This document shows positions 55,188-63,635 of a stretch of DNA of 64,000 nt, one piece after another (within the stretch, counting starts at the first letter, position 1; each line of letters starts with the position of its first letter). Origin of the DNA: Brachybacterium huguangmaarense (GTDB taxonomy: Bacteria; Actinomycetota; Actinomycetes; Actinomycetales; Dermabacteraceae). The notes under the pieces are model-generated. The model searched no databases and was not told the DNA's origin. It saw nothing but the letters and a program-made list of their open reading frames with translations. The position numbers and the translations under genes are program-made. The stretch is taken from contig NZ_CP107020.1 of assembly GCF_025725725.1 (NCBI RefSeq), forward strand, positions 806,001 to 870,000, read 5' to 3'.

Positions 55188-56324
55188 TCAGAGGACACCG
55201 AACACGCCGGGCGGGGCGATCGCGACCTTGACCACGATGAGCAGCAGGCACAGCAGCACGGCGCAGGCGATCACGCCCCCATGGATGAGCGCCGAGCGCC
55301 GCGCCAGCGCCGCCCGGTCCGACCCTGCGCTCGCGCGCGGACGGGTGGCGAACAGCAGCGCCGTCGTGGCGGTCCCGAGCACGAGACCGCCCAGGTGGCC
55401 CTGCCAGGAGATGTGCGGGTAGAGGAAGGTGATCACGAGGTTCAGGGCGATCAGCACGAGCACCTGGCCCGACTGCAGACCCATCCGTCGGTTCACGACG
55501 AACAGGCTGCCGAACAGCCCGAAGATCCCGCCCGAGGCCCCCACCGTGCCCCCGAACCATGCCGGGCTCATGGGGCTGGCCATGAGCAGCACCGCCACAT
55601 GGCCGGCGATCACGGACACGAGGTACACGCTCGCGAAGCGCCAGCGGCCCATCGTGCGTTCGAGGTGGGGCCCGATGAACCACAGCGCCATCATGTTCAG
55701 CAGGATGTGCGGCACGCTGGCGTGCAGGAACCCGCTCGTGATGAAGGTCCAGGGCATCGCGAGGGCACGGAACGGCGCGAAGGTGAGCAGCTGGTCGACG
55801 ACACCGCCGCCGAGCATCTGCCCGAGGTACAGGACGACGCACACCGCGATGATCGCGATCGTGACGACGGGCCGCTCCGTGGACGTGCGGCCGCCCATCG
55901 CCGTGCGCGGCGCCGACTGGCGCTGCTGGCGCTCGATGTCCCGGGCGCAGTCCACGCACAGGATCCCGACCGCGGCCGGGCGCTGGCACTCGGGGCAGGC
56001 GGGACGGTGGCAGCGCTGGCAGCGCACGTAGGCCACACGGTCGGGATGGCGCGGGCACACGGGCACGTCCTCGGGGCCCGAGGCGCCGTAGGCGCCGCTC
56101 TGGGCGCCGTAGCCGTCGTCCGCTCCCCCGGCGTCCTGCCCGCGGTCGCTCCCGACGGGGCGGGGGACCTGCCCGTACCGCTCCTCCGGTGCCTCGGAGC
56201 CGCCCTCGATCGCAGGACCTGTCGGATCGGCCGAGCCAGGGGGCTCGTCAGGGCCCGAGTAGCCGTAGGAGGGACGGGGTCGGGAGCAGTCGTCGGCGCC
56301 GTAGCCGTAGGAGGGGCGGCTCAT
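55188..56324 (-). CDS. Rhomboid-family intramembrane serine protease
   Basis: The 378-residue product has a Tyr/Gly/Pro-rich N-terminus (about 1-85), a zinc-finger-like segment (CPRHPDRVAYVRCQRC, CPECQRPAAVGILCVDCARD) and six to seven helices with the rhomboid motifs HILLNMMALWFIG, the catalytic Ser in GASGGIFGLFG and the His in GHLGGLVLG. It cleaves membrane proteins within the bilayer; substrates unknown. Start at 56324 or at the Met three codons upstream. Upstream on the same strand is ppiA, 94 bp away. Confidence 0.92.
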   Translation of the reverse strand: MSRPSYGYGADDCSRPRPSYGYSGPDEPPGSADPTGPAIEGGSEAPEERYGQVPRPVGSDRGQDAGGADDGYGAQSGAYGASGPEDVPVCPRHPDRVAYVRCQRCHRPACPECQRPAAVGILCVDCARDIERQQRQSAPRTAMGGRTSTERPVVTIAIIAVCVVLYLGQMLGGGVVDQLLTFAPFRALAMPWTFITSGFLHASVPHILLNMMALWFIGPHLERTMGRWRFASVYLVSVIAGHVAVLLMASPMSPAWFGGTVGASGGIFGLFGSLFVVNRRMGLQSGQVLVLIALNLVITFLYPHISWQGHLGGLVLGTATTALLFATRPRASAGSDRAALARRSALIHGGVIACAVLLCLLLIVVKVAIAPPGVFGVL

Positions 56325-56418
56325 GGCCGCCATTCCATCACGCAGCCCTGGGACGCAGATGGGGGCGCCGCCGGTGTCGGCGGCGCCCCCGGGTCGGGCT
56401 GCGCGGGAGGACGCGGTC

Positions 56419-56955
56419 TCAGTCCTCGATCTCGACGGACTCGATCACGACGTCGTCGACCGGACGGTCGCGCCGATCGGTCTCGACCGTGGCGATCGCG
56501 TCGACGACCTTCTTCGACTCCTCGTCGGCGACCTGCCCGAAGACGGTGTGCTTGCCGTGCAGGTACTGGGTGGGGGCGACGGTGATGAAGAACTGCGAGC
56601 CGTTGGTACCCGAGGGACGGCCGGTGATCGCGTTCATGCGCTTGCCGGCGTTCGCCATCGCGAGCATGTAGGGCTCGTTGAAGTTCTTCTCGGAGATCTC
56701 GTCGTCGAAGGTGTAGCCCGGGCCGCCCGTGCCGGTGCCCAGCGGGTCACCGCCCTGGATCATGAAGGAGTCGATCACACGGTGGAAGACCACGCCGTCG
56801 TAGAACGGACGGGAGACCTTCTGGCCGCTCTCGGGATCGGTGAACTCACGGGTGCCCCGGGCGAGGCCCACGAAGTTGTCGACGGTCTTGGGAGCGTTGG
56901 CCTCGAACAGCTCCAGACGGATGTCGCCGAGATTGGTGTGCAGAGTTGCGAACAT
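56419..56955 (-). CDS. ppiA: Cyclophilin-type peptidyl-prolyl isomerase
   Basis: A 178-residue cyclophilin: [21 protein letters not shown] (active-site Arg and Phe), [27 protein letters not shown] (Gln, Phe and His of the proline pocket). No signal peptide, so cytosolic. GAGGATG lies before the ATG at 56955. The ppiA-rhomboid order is conserved near the origin in many actinobacteria. Confidence 0.95.
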   Translation of the reverse strand: MFATLHTNLGDIRLELFEANAPKTVDNFVGLARGTREFTDPESGQKVSRPFYDGVVFHRVIDSFMIQGGDPLGTGTGGPGYTFDDEISEKNFNEPYMLAMANAGKRMNAITGRPSGTNGSQFFITVAPTQYLHGKHTVFGQVADEESKKVVDAIATVETDRRDRPVDDVVIESVEIED

Positions 56956-57070
56956 GCGCCCATCCTCGCACAGCGCGCCCGCGCGGAGCCGCTCGGGCGC
57001 GGGCCGTGGGCGCCCCCGCGCCGGCTCTCGTTCCTGCACACCCGCTGGGACGACGTGTGCCCCATCACGC

Positions 57071-57076
57071 TATGGT
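57071..57076 (+). promoter_or_regulatory. -10 element of the gene at 57164
   Basis: TATGGT, about 88 nt before the ATG at 57164, in the divergent gap with ppiA. Confidence 0.4.
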
Positions 57077-57163
57077 GGAGCGGTACGAGGCGTCGCCCGC
57101 GGGACGACGCCCGATGGCTCGACATCGCCGTACCCGGCGATCCCGATCGAAAGGGGTTCCCCC

Positions 57164-58084
57164 ATGGGGTGCAAGAAGAACAAGCGCGCCGCCAAGAAGG
57201 CCGCCCGCACGGCGAGCTCGCGGGTCGAGCACTTCGCCGACAAGGCGCAGAAGTCCGCCGAGGAGGGCCTGGCGAAGTTCAACGACACGGTCGTGCCGGC
57301 CGTGTCCGAGGGCGCGAAGGACGTGCGCAAGAAGACCTCGGAGCTCGTCGACCAGTACCTCCCCCAGGTGCAGGAAGCCGCGAAGGACCAGGGCGAGAAG
57401 ATCGCCCAGTTCGCCGACTCGCTGAGCCCGCGCGCCGAGAAGCTCCGCCACGACCTCCAGGACGACTACCTGCCGCGTGCTCGCCGTACGGCCGGCGCGA
57501 CCAACACCGTGGTCGCCTCCGCCGTCACGGCCGCCGTGGACGCCGCCCGCAAGGAGCTCGATAAGGGCCAGGGCGAGATCAAGAAGGCCTACGCCCAGCC
57601 CACCCCGAAGCAGCGCAAGGGCCGTGCCGGCAAGGTGCTGCTCGTGCTCGCGCTGACCGCCGCCGGGGCGGCCGCCGGCTACGTCGTGTGGAAGCGCACC
57701 CGTCCGGTCGAGGACCCGTGGGCCCCGCCGGCCGACTTCGCGCGCGCCCACTACCCGGCGTCCGCCGCGACCGACACCGACTCCACCGAGGTCTCCGACA
57801 CGGTGGGCGGCGCCGAGGCCGGTGACGTCGCGCAGTCCCTGCAGGGCGGCAAGAACGCCCCGAAGACCTCGAAGACCGAGGACCGCACGTCCGACACCGA
57901 GCCCCACGACGTCAAGTTCGACTCGGCGTCCGGCAAGGACGCCTCGGCCGGCACGCACCGCGGCGACGACCTGCCCGAGCAGGGCCGTGTCATCGACCCG
58001 GCGATCGACCCCGAGGACAACCCGGCGGATCCCAACCGGGCCGCCGAGGAGGGCAAGCGGGGCACCCACCGCGGCGACTCCTGA
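57164..58084 (+). CDS. Single-pass membrane protein with amphipathic coiled N-terminal half
   Basis: A 306-residue protein of unknown function. Residues 1-140 are Ala/Lys/Glu-rich helices with an apolipoprotein- or LEA-like heptad character (RVEHFADKAQKSAEEGLAKF, VPAVSEGAKDVRKKTSELVD). One membrane helix follows (VLLVLALTAAGAAAGYVVW, about 155-175), then a Thr/Asp/Glu-rich tail. Short coding matches of this kind near ppiA are common in actinobacteria but not characterised. AAGGGG precedes the ATG. A strong terminator hairpin follows. Confidence 0.8.
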   Translation: MGCKKNKRAAKKAARTASSRVEHFADKAQKSAEEGLAKFNDTVVPAVSEGAKDVRKKTSELVDQYLPQVQEAAKDQGEKIAQFADSLSPRAEKLRHDLQDDYLPRARRTAGATNTVVASAVTAAVDAARKELDKGQGEIKKAYAQPTPKQRKGRAGKVLLVLALTAAGAAAGYVVWKRTRPVEDPWAPPADFARAHYPASAATDTDSTEVSDTVGGAEAGDVAQSLQGGKNAPKTSKTEDRTSDTEPHDVKFDSASGKDASAGTHRGDDLPEQGRVIDPAIDPEDNPADPNRAAEEGKRGTHRGDS

Positions 58085-58107
58085 GCCCGGCTCCACAGCC
58101 TGTCCGC

Positions 58108-58145
58108 GAGCGGCCGTCCGACCCCACGTGGTCGGGCGGCCGCTC
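58108..58145 (+). terminator. Strong hairpin terminator
   Basis: GAGCGGCCG-T-CCGACC pairs with GGTCGG-G-CGGCCGCTC, a 16-bp stem with one U-G pair and a 6-nt loop, 24 bp after the stop codon at 58084. Confidence 0.75.
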
Positions 58146-58164
58146 GCTCGTCGGTGGGGCTTCC

Positions 58165-58170
58165 TACACT
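58165..58170 (+). promoter_or_regulatory. Leaderless -10 element of the gluQRS transcript
   Basis: TACACT, 6 nt before the ATG at 58177. Confidence 0.55.
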
Positions 58171-58176
58171 GATCAG

Positions 58177-58278
58177 ATGCTCCTCGCACCCCCGTCCGGC
58201 CGACGTCTCCCGACCGCTCGGTCCGTGCCGAGCGCGCTCACGGCACTCGGCCGTCCCGTGCGGACGTCCGCCTCGTGA
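58177..58278 (+). CDS. Small leaderless upstream ORF coupled to gluQRS
   Basis: An open frame of 33 codons starts at the ATG 6 nt after TACACT and ends in TGA at 58276-58278, overlapping the GTG start of gluQRS by the pattern GTGA. The peptide (Met-Leu-Leu-Ala-Pro, basic, no membrane segment) matches nothing I know. Its value may be to deliver ribosomes to gluQRS, which has no clear ribosome site of its own. No coding statistics were run, so it could be fortuitous. Confidence 0.5.
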   Translation: MLLAPPSGRRLPTARSVPSALTALGRPVRTSAS

Positions 58279-59192
58279 GCGCCGGCACCGGCCGGGGGGC
58301 GGGACGCTACGCGCCGTCGCCGAGCGGCGACCTGCACCTGGGCAACCTGCGCACCGCGATCCTGGCGTGGGTGCTCGCCCGCCGCAGCGATCGCGCCTTC
58401 CACCTGCGCGTCGAGGACCTGGACCGGGTGCGGCCCGGCGCCGAGGAGCGCCAGCTCGCGGATCTCGCCGCGATCGGCCTCGACTGGGACGGCCCGGTCG
58501 TGCGGCAGTCCGAGCGCGACGACGTCTACGGACGGGCTCTCGAGCAGCTCTCCGCGCAGGGACGGGTCTATGAGTGCTACTGCACGCGCCGGGAGATCCT
58601 CGAGGCGCCGAGCGCCCCGCACACGCCGCCGGGCGCCTACCCGGGGACCTGCCGCGACCTGACGCCCGCCGAGCGCGAGCGGGGTCGAGCACGCATGCAC
58701 GAGCTGCGGCGCGAGCCGGCCCTGCGCCTGCGCGCCGAGGTCGCGACGTGGAGGGTGCACGACTTGTTCGCGGGCGAGGTCACGGGCGGCGTCGACGACG
58801 TCGTGCTGCGTCGCGGCGACGGCGTCGTCGCGTACAACCTCGCGGTTGTCGTGGACGACGCGGCGACCGGGATAGACCAGGTGACGCGCGCCGACGACCT
58901 GCTGGCATCGGCCCCCCGCCAGGCCTATCTCGCCCACCTGCTCGGGGCCTCGGCCCCGGAGTACGCGCACGTGCCGCTCGCGGTGTCGCCGAGCGGGGCA
59001 CGGCTGGCCAAGCGCGACGGGGCCGTCACGCTGCGCGATCGCCTCGAGCGCGGGGAGAGCGCCGGCGACGTCGTGGAGCGCATCGGGGCCTCGCTCGGAC
59101 TGACGGGCTGCCACGCGGCGTCCGACGTGCTCGCGCGCTGGGACCCCGCGACCCTTCCCCGCGAGCCTTGGGTCGTGGACCTCCCCGCCTGA
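58275..59192 (+). CDS. gluQ: Glutamyl-Q tRNA(Asp) synthetase GluQRS
   Basis: The 305-residue product is a shortened GlxRS catalytic core without the anticodon-binding domain. RYAPSPSGDLHLGNLRTAIL holds the HIGH-type motif, CYCTRREI with a later YPGTC the zinc site, and SGARLAKRDGA the KMSKS-type motif. It attaches glutamate to queuosine-34 of tRNA-Asp. The GTG start overlaps the stop of a small upstream ORF. Confidence 0.93.
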   Translation: MSAGTGRGAGRYAPSPSGDLHLGNLRTAILAWVLARRSDRAFHLRVEDLDRVRPGAEERQLADLAAIGLDWDGPVVRQSERDDVYGRALEQLSAQGRVYECYCTRREILEAPSAPHTPPGAYPGTCRDLTPAERERGRARMHELRREPALRLRAEVATWRVHDLFAGEVTGGVDDVVLRRGDGVVAYNLAVVVDDAATGIDQVTRADDLLASAPRQAYLAHLLGASAPEYAHVPLAVSPSGARLAKRDGAVTLRDRLERGESAGDVVERIGASLGLTGCHAASDVLARWDPATLPREPWVVDLPA

Positions 59193-59197
59193 CGCCT

Positions 59198-59225
59198 GCC
59201 GTACCGGCCGGCCGGCCGGTACGGC
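59198..59225. terminator. Perfect 28-bp palindrome between convergent gluQRS and terC
   Basis: GCCGTACCGGCCGG is followed directly by its reverse complement. It lies 5 bp after gluQRS and 12 bp after the terC stop codon, so it fits a bidirectional terminator. Confidence 0.6.
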
Positions 59226-59237
59226 GAGGGTGGCGGC

Positions 59238-60263
59238 TCAGGCCTCCACGTGCTCCTGCTCGTCCGCGCCGCCCTCGGTCTGCGAGCTCGCGCCGCCCTT
59301 GGGGCCCCAGATGAGGGAGGCGATCGTCGCGACCGCCATCGCCAGGATGATGAAGCCGAGCGAGACGACGGTGTTGATCTCCGGCACGTGATGCATGAAC
59401 CGCCCGAATGCGCTGTCCTCGGGCCACAGCGGCGACTCGTGGATCGCGTGGAAGATGAGCTTGACACCGATGAAGGCGAGGATCGCCGCGATGCCGTAGT
59501 GCAGGTACACGAGGCGTTCGACGAGACCGCCCAGCAGGAAGTACAGCTGACGCAGGCCCATCAGGGCGAACAGGTTGGCGGTGAACACGATGAACGCGCT
59601 CTGGGTGATGCCGAAGATCGCCGGGATCGAGTCGAGGGCGAACATGACGTCGGTCAGGCCGATGGTCACGAACACGAGCAGCATCGGCGTGAAGACCTTC
59701 TTGCCGTCGATGCGCGTGCGCAGCTTGTTGCCGTCGAACTCCTCGGTCACCGGGATGACCTTGCGCAGCCAGCGCTGGATGAAGGTCTCGCTGTCGTCCT
59801 CGTCGTCCTCGCCGCGAGCCTGGTTCCAGGCGGTGTAGAGCAGGAACAGGCCGAAGAAGTAGAAGATCCAGGAGAACTGCTCGATCGCGACGGCGCCGAC
59901 CCCGATGAAGATCGCGCGCGCGACGAGCGCGATGATGATGCCGACCATGAGCACTTCCTGCTGGTACTTCCGGGGCACGCCGAAGCGGCCCATGATCAGC
60001 AGGAACACGAAGAGGTTGTCGACCGACAGCGAGTACTCCGTCAGCCAGCCGGCGACGAACTCGACGGCGGGCTGGTGGCCGCCGAGGTACCAGATGGCGA
60101 TGGCGAAGACGAGCGCGAGGCCGACGTAGAAGCCGATCCACGCCGTGCACTCCTTGATCGACGGCACGTGCGGTCGCTTGAGGACGAGCAGCAGGTCGAC
60201 CAGCAGGATGACGACCAGGATCGACATCGAGGCGATCTCAAAGGGAAGGGACAGTTCACCCAA
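59238..60263 (-). CDS. TerC-family integral membrane protein
   Basis: A 341-residue protein with about eight to nine helices and the TerC signatures: acidic residues in WLTEYSLSVDNLFVFLLIMG and FVTIGLTDVMFALDSIPAIFGIT. TerC/Alx proteins are implicated in manganese export and tellurite resistance. I chose the TTG at 60263 because GAGAGG lies 9 nt before it; an internal ATG 12 codons later is the alternative. Confidence 0.88.
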   Translation of the reverse strand: MGELSLPFEIASMSILVVILLVDLLLVLKRPHVPSIKECTAWIGFYVGLALVFAIAIWYLGGHQPAVEFVAGWLTEYSLSVDNLFVFLLIMGRFGVPRKYQQEVLMVGIIIALVARAIFIGVGAVAIEQFSWIFYFFGLFLLYTAWNQARGEDDEDDSETFIQRWLRKVIPVTEEFDGNKLRTRIDGKKVFTPMLLVFVTIGLTDVMFALDSIPAIFGITQSAFIVFTANLFALMGLRQLYFLLGGLVERLVYLHYGIAAILAFIGVKLIFHAIHESPLWPEDSAFGRFMHHVPEINTVVSLGFIILAMAVATIASLIWGPKGGASSQTEGGADEQEHVEA

Positions 60264-60426
60264 TGCGGTGGCCTCTCGGTCTGGGAGGTGGGGTTCGCCG
60301 GGCCCCGGAGATGGGGATGCACGGGGCCGGAGGATGCGTCCAGGGTAGCGGGCCGTGCTCCGGAGGACCTGAGACCGTGCCGTCGCGCACATCTCGGGGA
60401 TGCGTGCGGCGGGGTGCGCAGAGCCG

Positions 60427-61167
60427 TCAGGCGGCGCGACGGAGCAGCAGCACGCCGTCCTCGATCTCCGCGGGCCGGCCGTCGGGATCCACGACCTGTC
60501 GACGCCGGGTCTCGGCGAGCTCGGTGCGCCACCTGACGGGGTCGAGGGCCAGCGCGGCGAGCTCCCCGGCGGGGTCGAGCAGCTCCGCGTGGCCGTGGCG
60601 GTCGTGCTCCGGCGCCCAGGGCGGCGGCGCCGCGTGGGAGACGATCAGCAGACGGCCGCCCGGGGCGAGCGTGGCCGCCGCGCGGCACAGGATCGCCGTG
60701 CGGGCCAGCTCCACGGTGGAGTGGAAGAAGCTCGCCGTGACGAGGTCGAAGGGGCCCGCGAGCAGCCCGCCCGACGGGTCGTCGGCATCGTCCGCGGCGG
60801 CGGCCCAGGCCGAGAGGTCCGCGGCCACGAAGCGGATGCGCTCGTCGGGCAGCCCCGCCTCGAGCGCGGCGAGGCGGGCGCGCTCGGTCGCGGTCGTGGA
60901 GATGTCGACGCCGATCGTGTCCCAGCCGTGCTCGGCCAGCCAGATCGCGTCGGCACCCTCGCCGCAGCCGAGGTCGAGGGCTCGGCCCGGTGCGGCGCTC
61001 CGCTGCGGCAGCCTCCCGACCACGGCCGCGGTGGTCGCGTTGACCGTGCCGGACCACACGTGCTCGGTGCCGTACCGGTCCTCCCAGTACTGGGCGGCGG
61101 TGCGGGTGTCGGGGGTGGCCGGTCGCGCGGCGGTGCCGTGCTCGTCCGGCGAGGCAGAGTGCTCCAT
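60427..61167 (-). CDS. Class I SAM-dependent methyltransferase
   Basis: A 246-residue protein: AAQYWEDRYGTEHVWSGTVN, the SAM-binding GRALDLGCGEGADAIWLAEHGW (motif I), VDIS (acidic end of strand 2) and APGGRLLIVSH. Similar proteins are annotated as tellurite/thiopurine-type or UbiE-like methyltransferases; the substrate is unknown. It starts 11 bp after the MntR-type gene, whose TAG stop is also part of a possible -10 TAGGCT, 8 nt before the ATG. Confidence 0.88.
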   Translation of the reverse strand: MEHSASPDEHGTAARPATPDTRTAAQYWEDRYGTEHVWSGTVNATTAAVVGRLPQRSAAPGRALDLGCGEGADAIWLAEHGWDTIGVDISTTATERARLAALEAGLPDERIRFVAADLSAWAAAADDADDPSGGLLAGPFDLVTASFFHSTVELARTAILCRAAATLAPGGRLLIVSHAAPPPWAPEHDRHGHAELLDPAGELAALALDPVRWRTELAETRRRQVVDPDGRPAEIEDGVLLLRRAA

Positions 61168-61178
61168 GCCGGCCGAGC

Positions 61179-61946
61179 CTAGTCGCGCGGGGCGGGGCGG
61201 TCGGGGCGCGACGGGCCTCGGGCCTCGCCGCCGACCGGGATGACGCGGACCGCCGCGGCCACCTCGGCGGGAACGGGCACGAGGTCCGATTCCGCGCGAG
61301 GGCGGACCGCGAGCGCGGCCGGGCCTGCGGTCCCACCCGCGGCGCCGTCGGCGGAGGGATCGGCGGCCGGCATCGGCTCGACGTGCACGGTGCCGCCCGG
61401 CACGAGGCCGAGGTCGTGCGCGGACCCCAGCACGGCGGGCTCGGCGTCCGAGACCCGCACCACGCGGAGGTCGCCGGGAGGCGTGACCTCGGCCAGGAGC
61501 AGCGCACCGGGGGGCAGCGAGGTGCGGCCGCTCGCGGAGGGGATCGGGTCGCCGTGGGGATCCGACGCGGGATGTCCGAGGGCGGCGTCGATGCGGTCGA
61601 TGAGCTCGGGCGAGGCGGCGTGCTCGAGCCGCTCCGCCTCGTCGTGCACCTCGTCCCACGCGTAGCCGAGCGCCTCGACGAGGTAGGTCTCGAGAAGACG
61701 ATGACGGCGGACCATCGCGACCGCGCAGGCGGTGCCGTCGGCCGTCAGGCGCACCGGCCGATAGGGCGTGTACTCGAGCAGCCCCTGCCCGGCGAGGCGC
61801 CGCACGGTCTCGGTGACGTTCGCGGCGCTCGTGCCGAAGCGCGTGGCGAGCTCCCCCGTCGTGATCGGCGCCGCGCCCCACTCGGTCCTGCTCCAGATCA
61901 CCTTGAGGTAGTCCTGGGCCACGGGGGTGAGGTCGTCGAGGTCCAC
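61179..61946 (-). CDS. DtxR/MntR-family metalloregulator
   Basis: The 255-residue protein has an N-terminal winged helix (VAQDYLKVIWSRTEWGAAPITTGELATRFGTSAANVTETVRRLAGQGLLEY, shown in pieces by position 7-56), metal-site residues in MVRRHRLLETYL and the DEVHDEAERLEHAAS segment, and a C-terminal FeoA/SH3-like domain. It lies next to mntH, so it is probably a manganese-responsive repressor of that gene. GTG at 61946 is 7 nt after TAGCAT, a leaderless start. Confidence 0.9.
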   Translation of the reverse strand: MDLDDLTPVAQDYLKVIWSRTEWGAAPITTGELATRFGTSAANVTETVRRLAGQGLLEYTPYRPVRLTADGTACAVAMVRRHRLLETYLVEALGYAWDEVHDEAERLEHAASPELIDRIDAALGHPASDPHGDPIPSASGRTSLPPGALLLAEVTPPGDLRVVRVSDAEPAVLGSAHDLGLVPGGTVHVEPMPAADPSADGAAGGTAGPAALAVRPRAESDLVPVPAEVAAAVRVIPVGGEARGPSRPDRPAPRD

Positions 61947-61991
61947 GGCTCGGATGCTACCCGCCGCCCCGCTCCGCACGGAGGTGCCGCC

Positions 61992-63371
61992 TCACCCCAG
62001 GCCGAGGGCCGTGAGCACCACGAGGGCGACGTTGAGGGCGATGATCGCGAGGGCCACCATCGCCGCCGCGAGGCGCATCGGCCGGCCGTTGGCGAAGTCG
62101 CCCATGAGGGCGCGGCGGCTGGTGAGGACCACGAGCGGCACGAGCGCGAAGGGGATGCCGATGCTCAGCATGACCTGGCTGAGCACGAGGGTCCACGTGG
62201 GCTCGGCGCCGATCGCGAGCAGGGCGAGGGCGGGCACGAGCGTCACGGCACGGCGGATCAGGAGGGGCACGCGGACGTGCAGCAGTCCCTCCATGATCTG
62301 CGCCCCGGCGTACGCCCCGACCGAGGTGGAGGCGAGACCCGAGGCGAGCAGGCCGACGCCGAAGAGGGTCGCGATGACGGGCCCGGAGGCCTGCGCGATC
62401 GCATGGTGCGCGCCCTCGATGGTGTCCGTGCCGGGCACGCCGGGGAGCGCCTCCGCTGCCAGGACGAGCATCGCGATGTTGACCGAGCCCGCCACGAGCA
62501 GGGACAGCACCACGTCCCAGCGGGTGGCGCGCAGCAGGCGCCGGATCCTCGCGGGAGAGCCGCCCCCGCCGTGCCGGTCCCGCACGAGCCCCGAGTGCAG
62601 GTAGATCGCGTGGGGCATGACGGTCGCGCCGAGCATGCTCGCGGCCAGGACCACGGTGTCGGGGCCGTGGAAGCGCGGAAGCAGACCCTCGGCCAGGGCG
62701 CCGGGATCGGGCGGGTCGAGCACGAGCCCCGACAGGAAGCCGACGGTGATGAGGGCGAGGAACGCGATGACGACGTGCTCGAAGGCGCGCTGACCGCGAC
62801 GGCTCTGCACGGCGAGGAGCAGCATCGAGACGACGCCGACGAGGACGCCGCCCGGCACGAGCGGCACCCCGAACAGGATCTGCAGGGCGATCGCGCCACC
62901 GATCACCTCGGCGACGTCGGTCGCGGCGGCGACGAGCTCCGCCTGGGCCCAGTAGACCAGCCGGGCGCGGCGGCCGAGCCGCTCGCCGAGCACCTCGGCG
63001 AGGCTGCGTCCGGTCACGGCGCCGAGCTTCGCCGAGAGGTACTGGACGAGCACGGCCATCGCGTTGGCCACGACGAGCACCCACAGCAGCAGGTAGCCGT
63101 ACCGGGCTCCCGCGCTCATGTTGGCGGCGATGTTGCCGGGGTCCACGTAGGCGATGGCGGCGACGAAGGCGGGCCCCAGCAGGCGCACGACCGAGCCGCG
63201 GCGTCCGCGCGGACCAGGGCCCGTGGTGGTGCCCGGGGCGCGGTCGGGCTCGCGTGAGGCCGGAGCGGGCGCGGCGGTCGAAGCGGGCGTGGAGGCAGCG
63301 CCGGTCGAAGCGGGCGTGGAGGCCACGGCCGCGGGGCAGGGCGCGTCCGTCGTGCTGCTCAGGTCGTCCAT
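61992..63371 (-). CDS. mntH: NRAMP-family Mn2+/Fe2+ transporter MntH
   Basis: A 459-residue NRAMP protein: VAAIAYVDPGNIAANMSAGA carries the DPGN metal-binding motif of helix 1, MLGATVMPHAIYLHSGLV the MPH motif of helix 6, and GLASTSVGAYAGAQIMEGLL the conserved helix-8 stretch. It imports manganese with protons. The first 60 residues are a low-complexity Ala/Ser/Thr/Pro tail. ATG at 63371 follows GAGGAGG; an in-frame GTG at 63395 would include the ribosome site. Upstream is a TTAACCTACCCTAA element. Confidence 0.93.
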   Translation of the reverse strand: MDDLSSTTDAPCPAAVASTPASTGAASTPASTAAPAPASREPDRAPGTTTGPGPRGRRGSVVRLLGPAFVAAIAYVDPGNIAANMSAGARYGYLLLWVLVVANAMAVLVQYLSAKLGAVTGRSLAEVLGERLGRRARLVYWAQAELVAAATDVAEVIGGAIALQILFGVPLVPGGVLVGVVSMLLLAVQSRRGQRAFEHVVIAFLALITVGFLSGLVLDPPDPGALAEGLLPRFHGPDTVVLAASMLGATVMPHAIYLHSGLVRDRHGGGGSPARIRRLLRATRWDVVLSLLVAGSVNIAMLVLAAEALPGVPGTDTIEGAHHAIAQASGPVIATLFGVGLLASGLASTSVGAYAGAQIMEGLLHVRVPLLIRRAVTLVPALALLAIGAEPTWTLVLSQVMLSIGIPFALVPLVVLTSRRALMGDFANGRPMRLAAAMVALAIIALNVALVVLTALGLG

Positions 63372-63400
63372 CGCTCTCGCCTCCTCGTCGTCCACACGTT

Positions 63401-63414
63401 TTAACCTACCCTAA
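63401..63414. promoter_or_regulatory. Metalloregulator-box-like sequence upstream of mntH
   Basis: TTAACCTACCCTAA (minus strand TTAGGGTAGGTTAA) resembles DtxR/MntR-type boxes with TTAGG half-sites and is 30 bp before the mntH ATG, in the likely promoter. Confidence 0.5.
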
Positions 63415-63450
63415 CTTTTCCCCGGCGGGAGATCTGAGACGGTGGGAGCT

Positions 63451-63522
63451 GCACAGATGTGACGCTCAGAGCCGCAGCCCCTCGAATCCGGAGGGCTGCG
63501 GCTCCGAGCGTCACATCTGTGC
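63451..63522. repeat. 72-bp near-perfect palindrome, sharing arms with the one at 50840
   Basis: Thirty-two of 36 pairs match (plus one G-T); arms start GCACAGATGTGACGCT and end in the complement. It lies between divergent mntH and the GH13 gene. Confidence 0.9.
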
Positions 63523-63623
63523 GCCTCACCGCGACCCGGACAGCGCGCCGGCCCTCGGCGGCACCTCCCACGCGCCCACCGGTCCCCGCCCGGAACGACG
63601 GCTCCCGCTCTCCCGCAGGCCCC

Positions 63624-63629
63624 TAGGAT
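63624..63629 (+). promoter_or_regulatory. Leaderless -10 element of the GH13 gene
   Basis: TAGGAT, 6 nt before the ATG at 63636. Confidence 0.6.
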
Positions 63630-63635
63630 CAGGCC

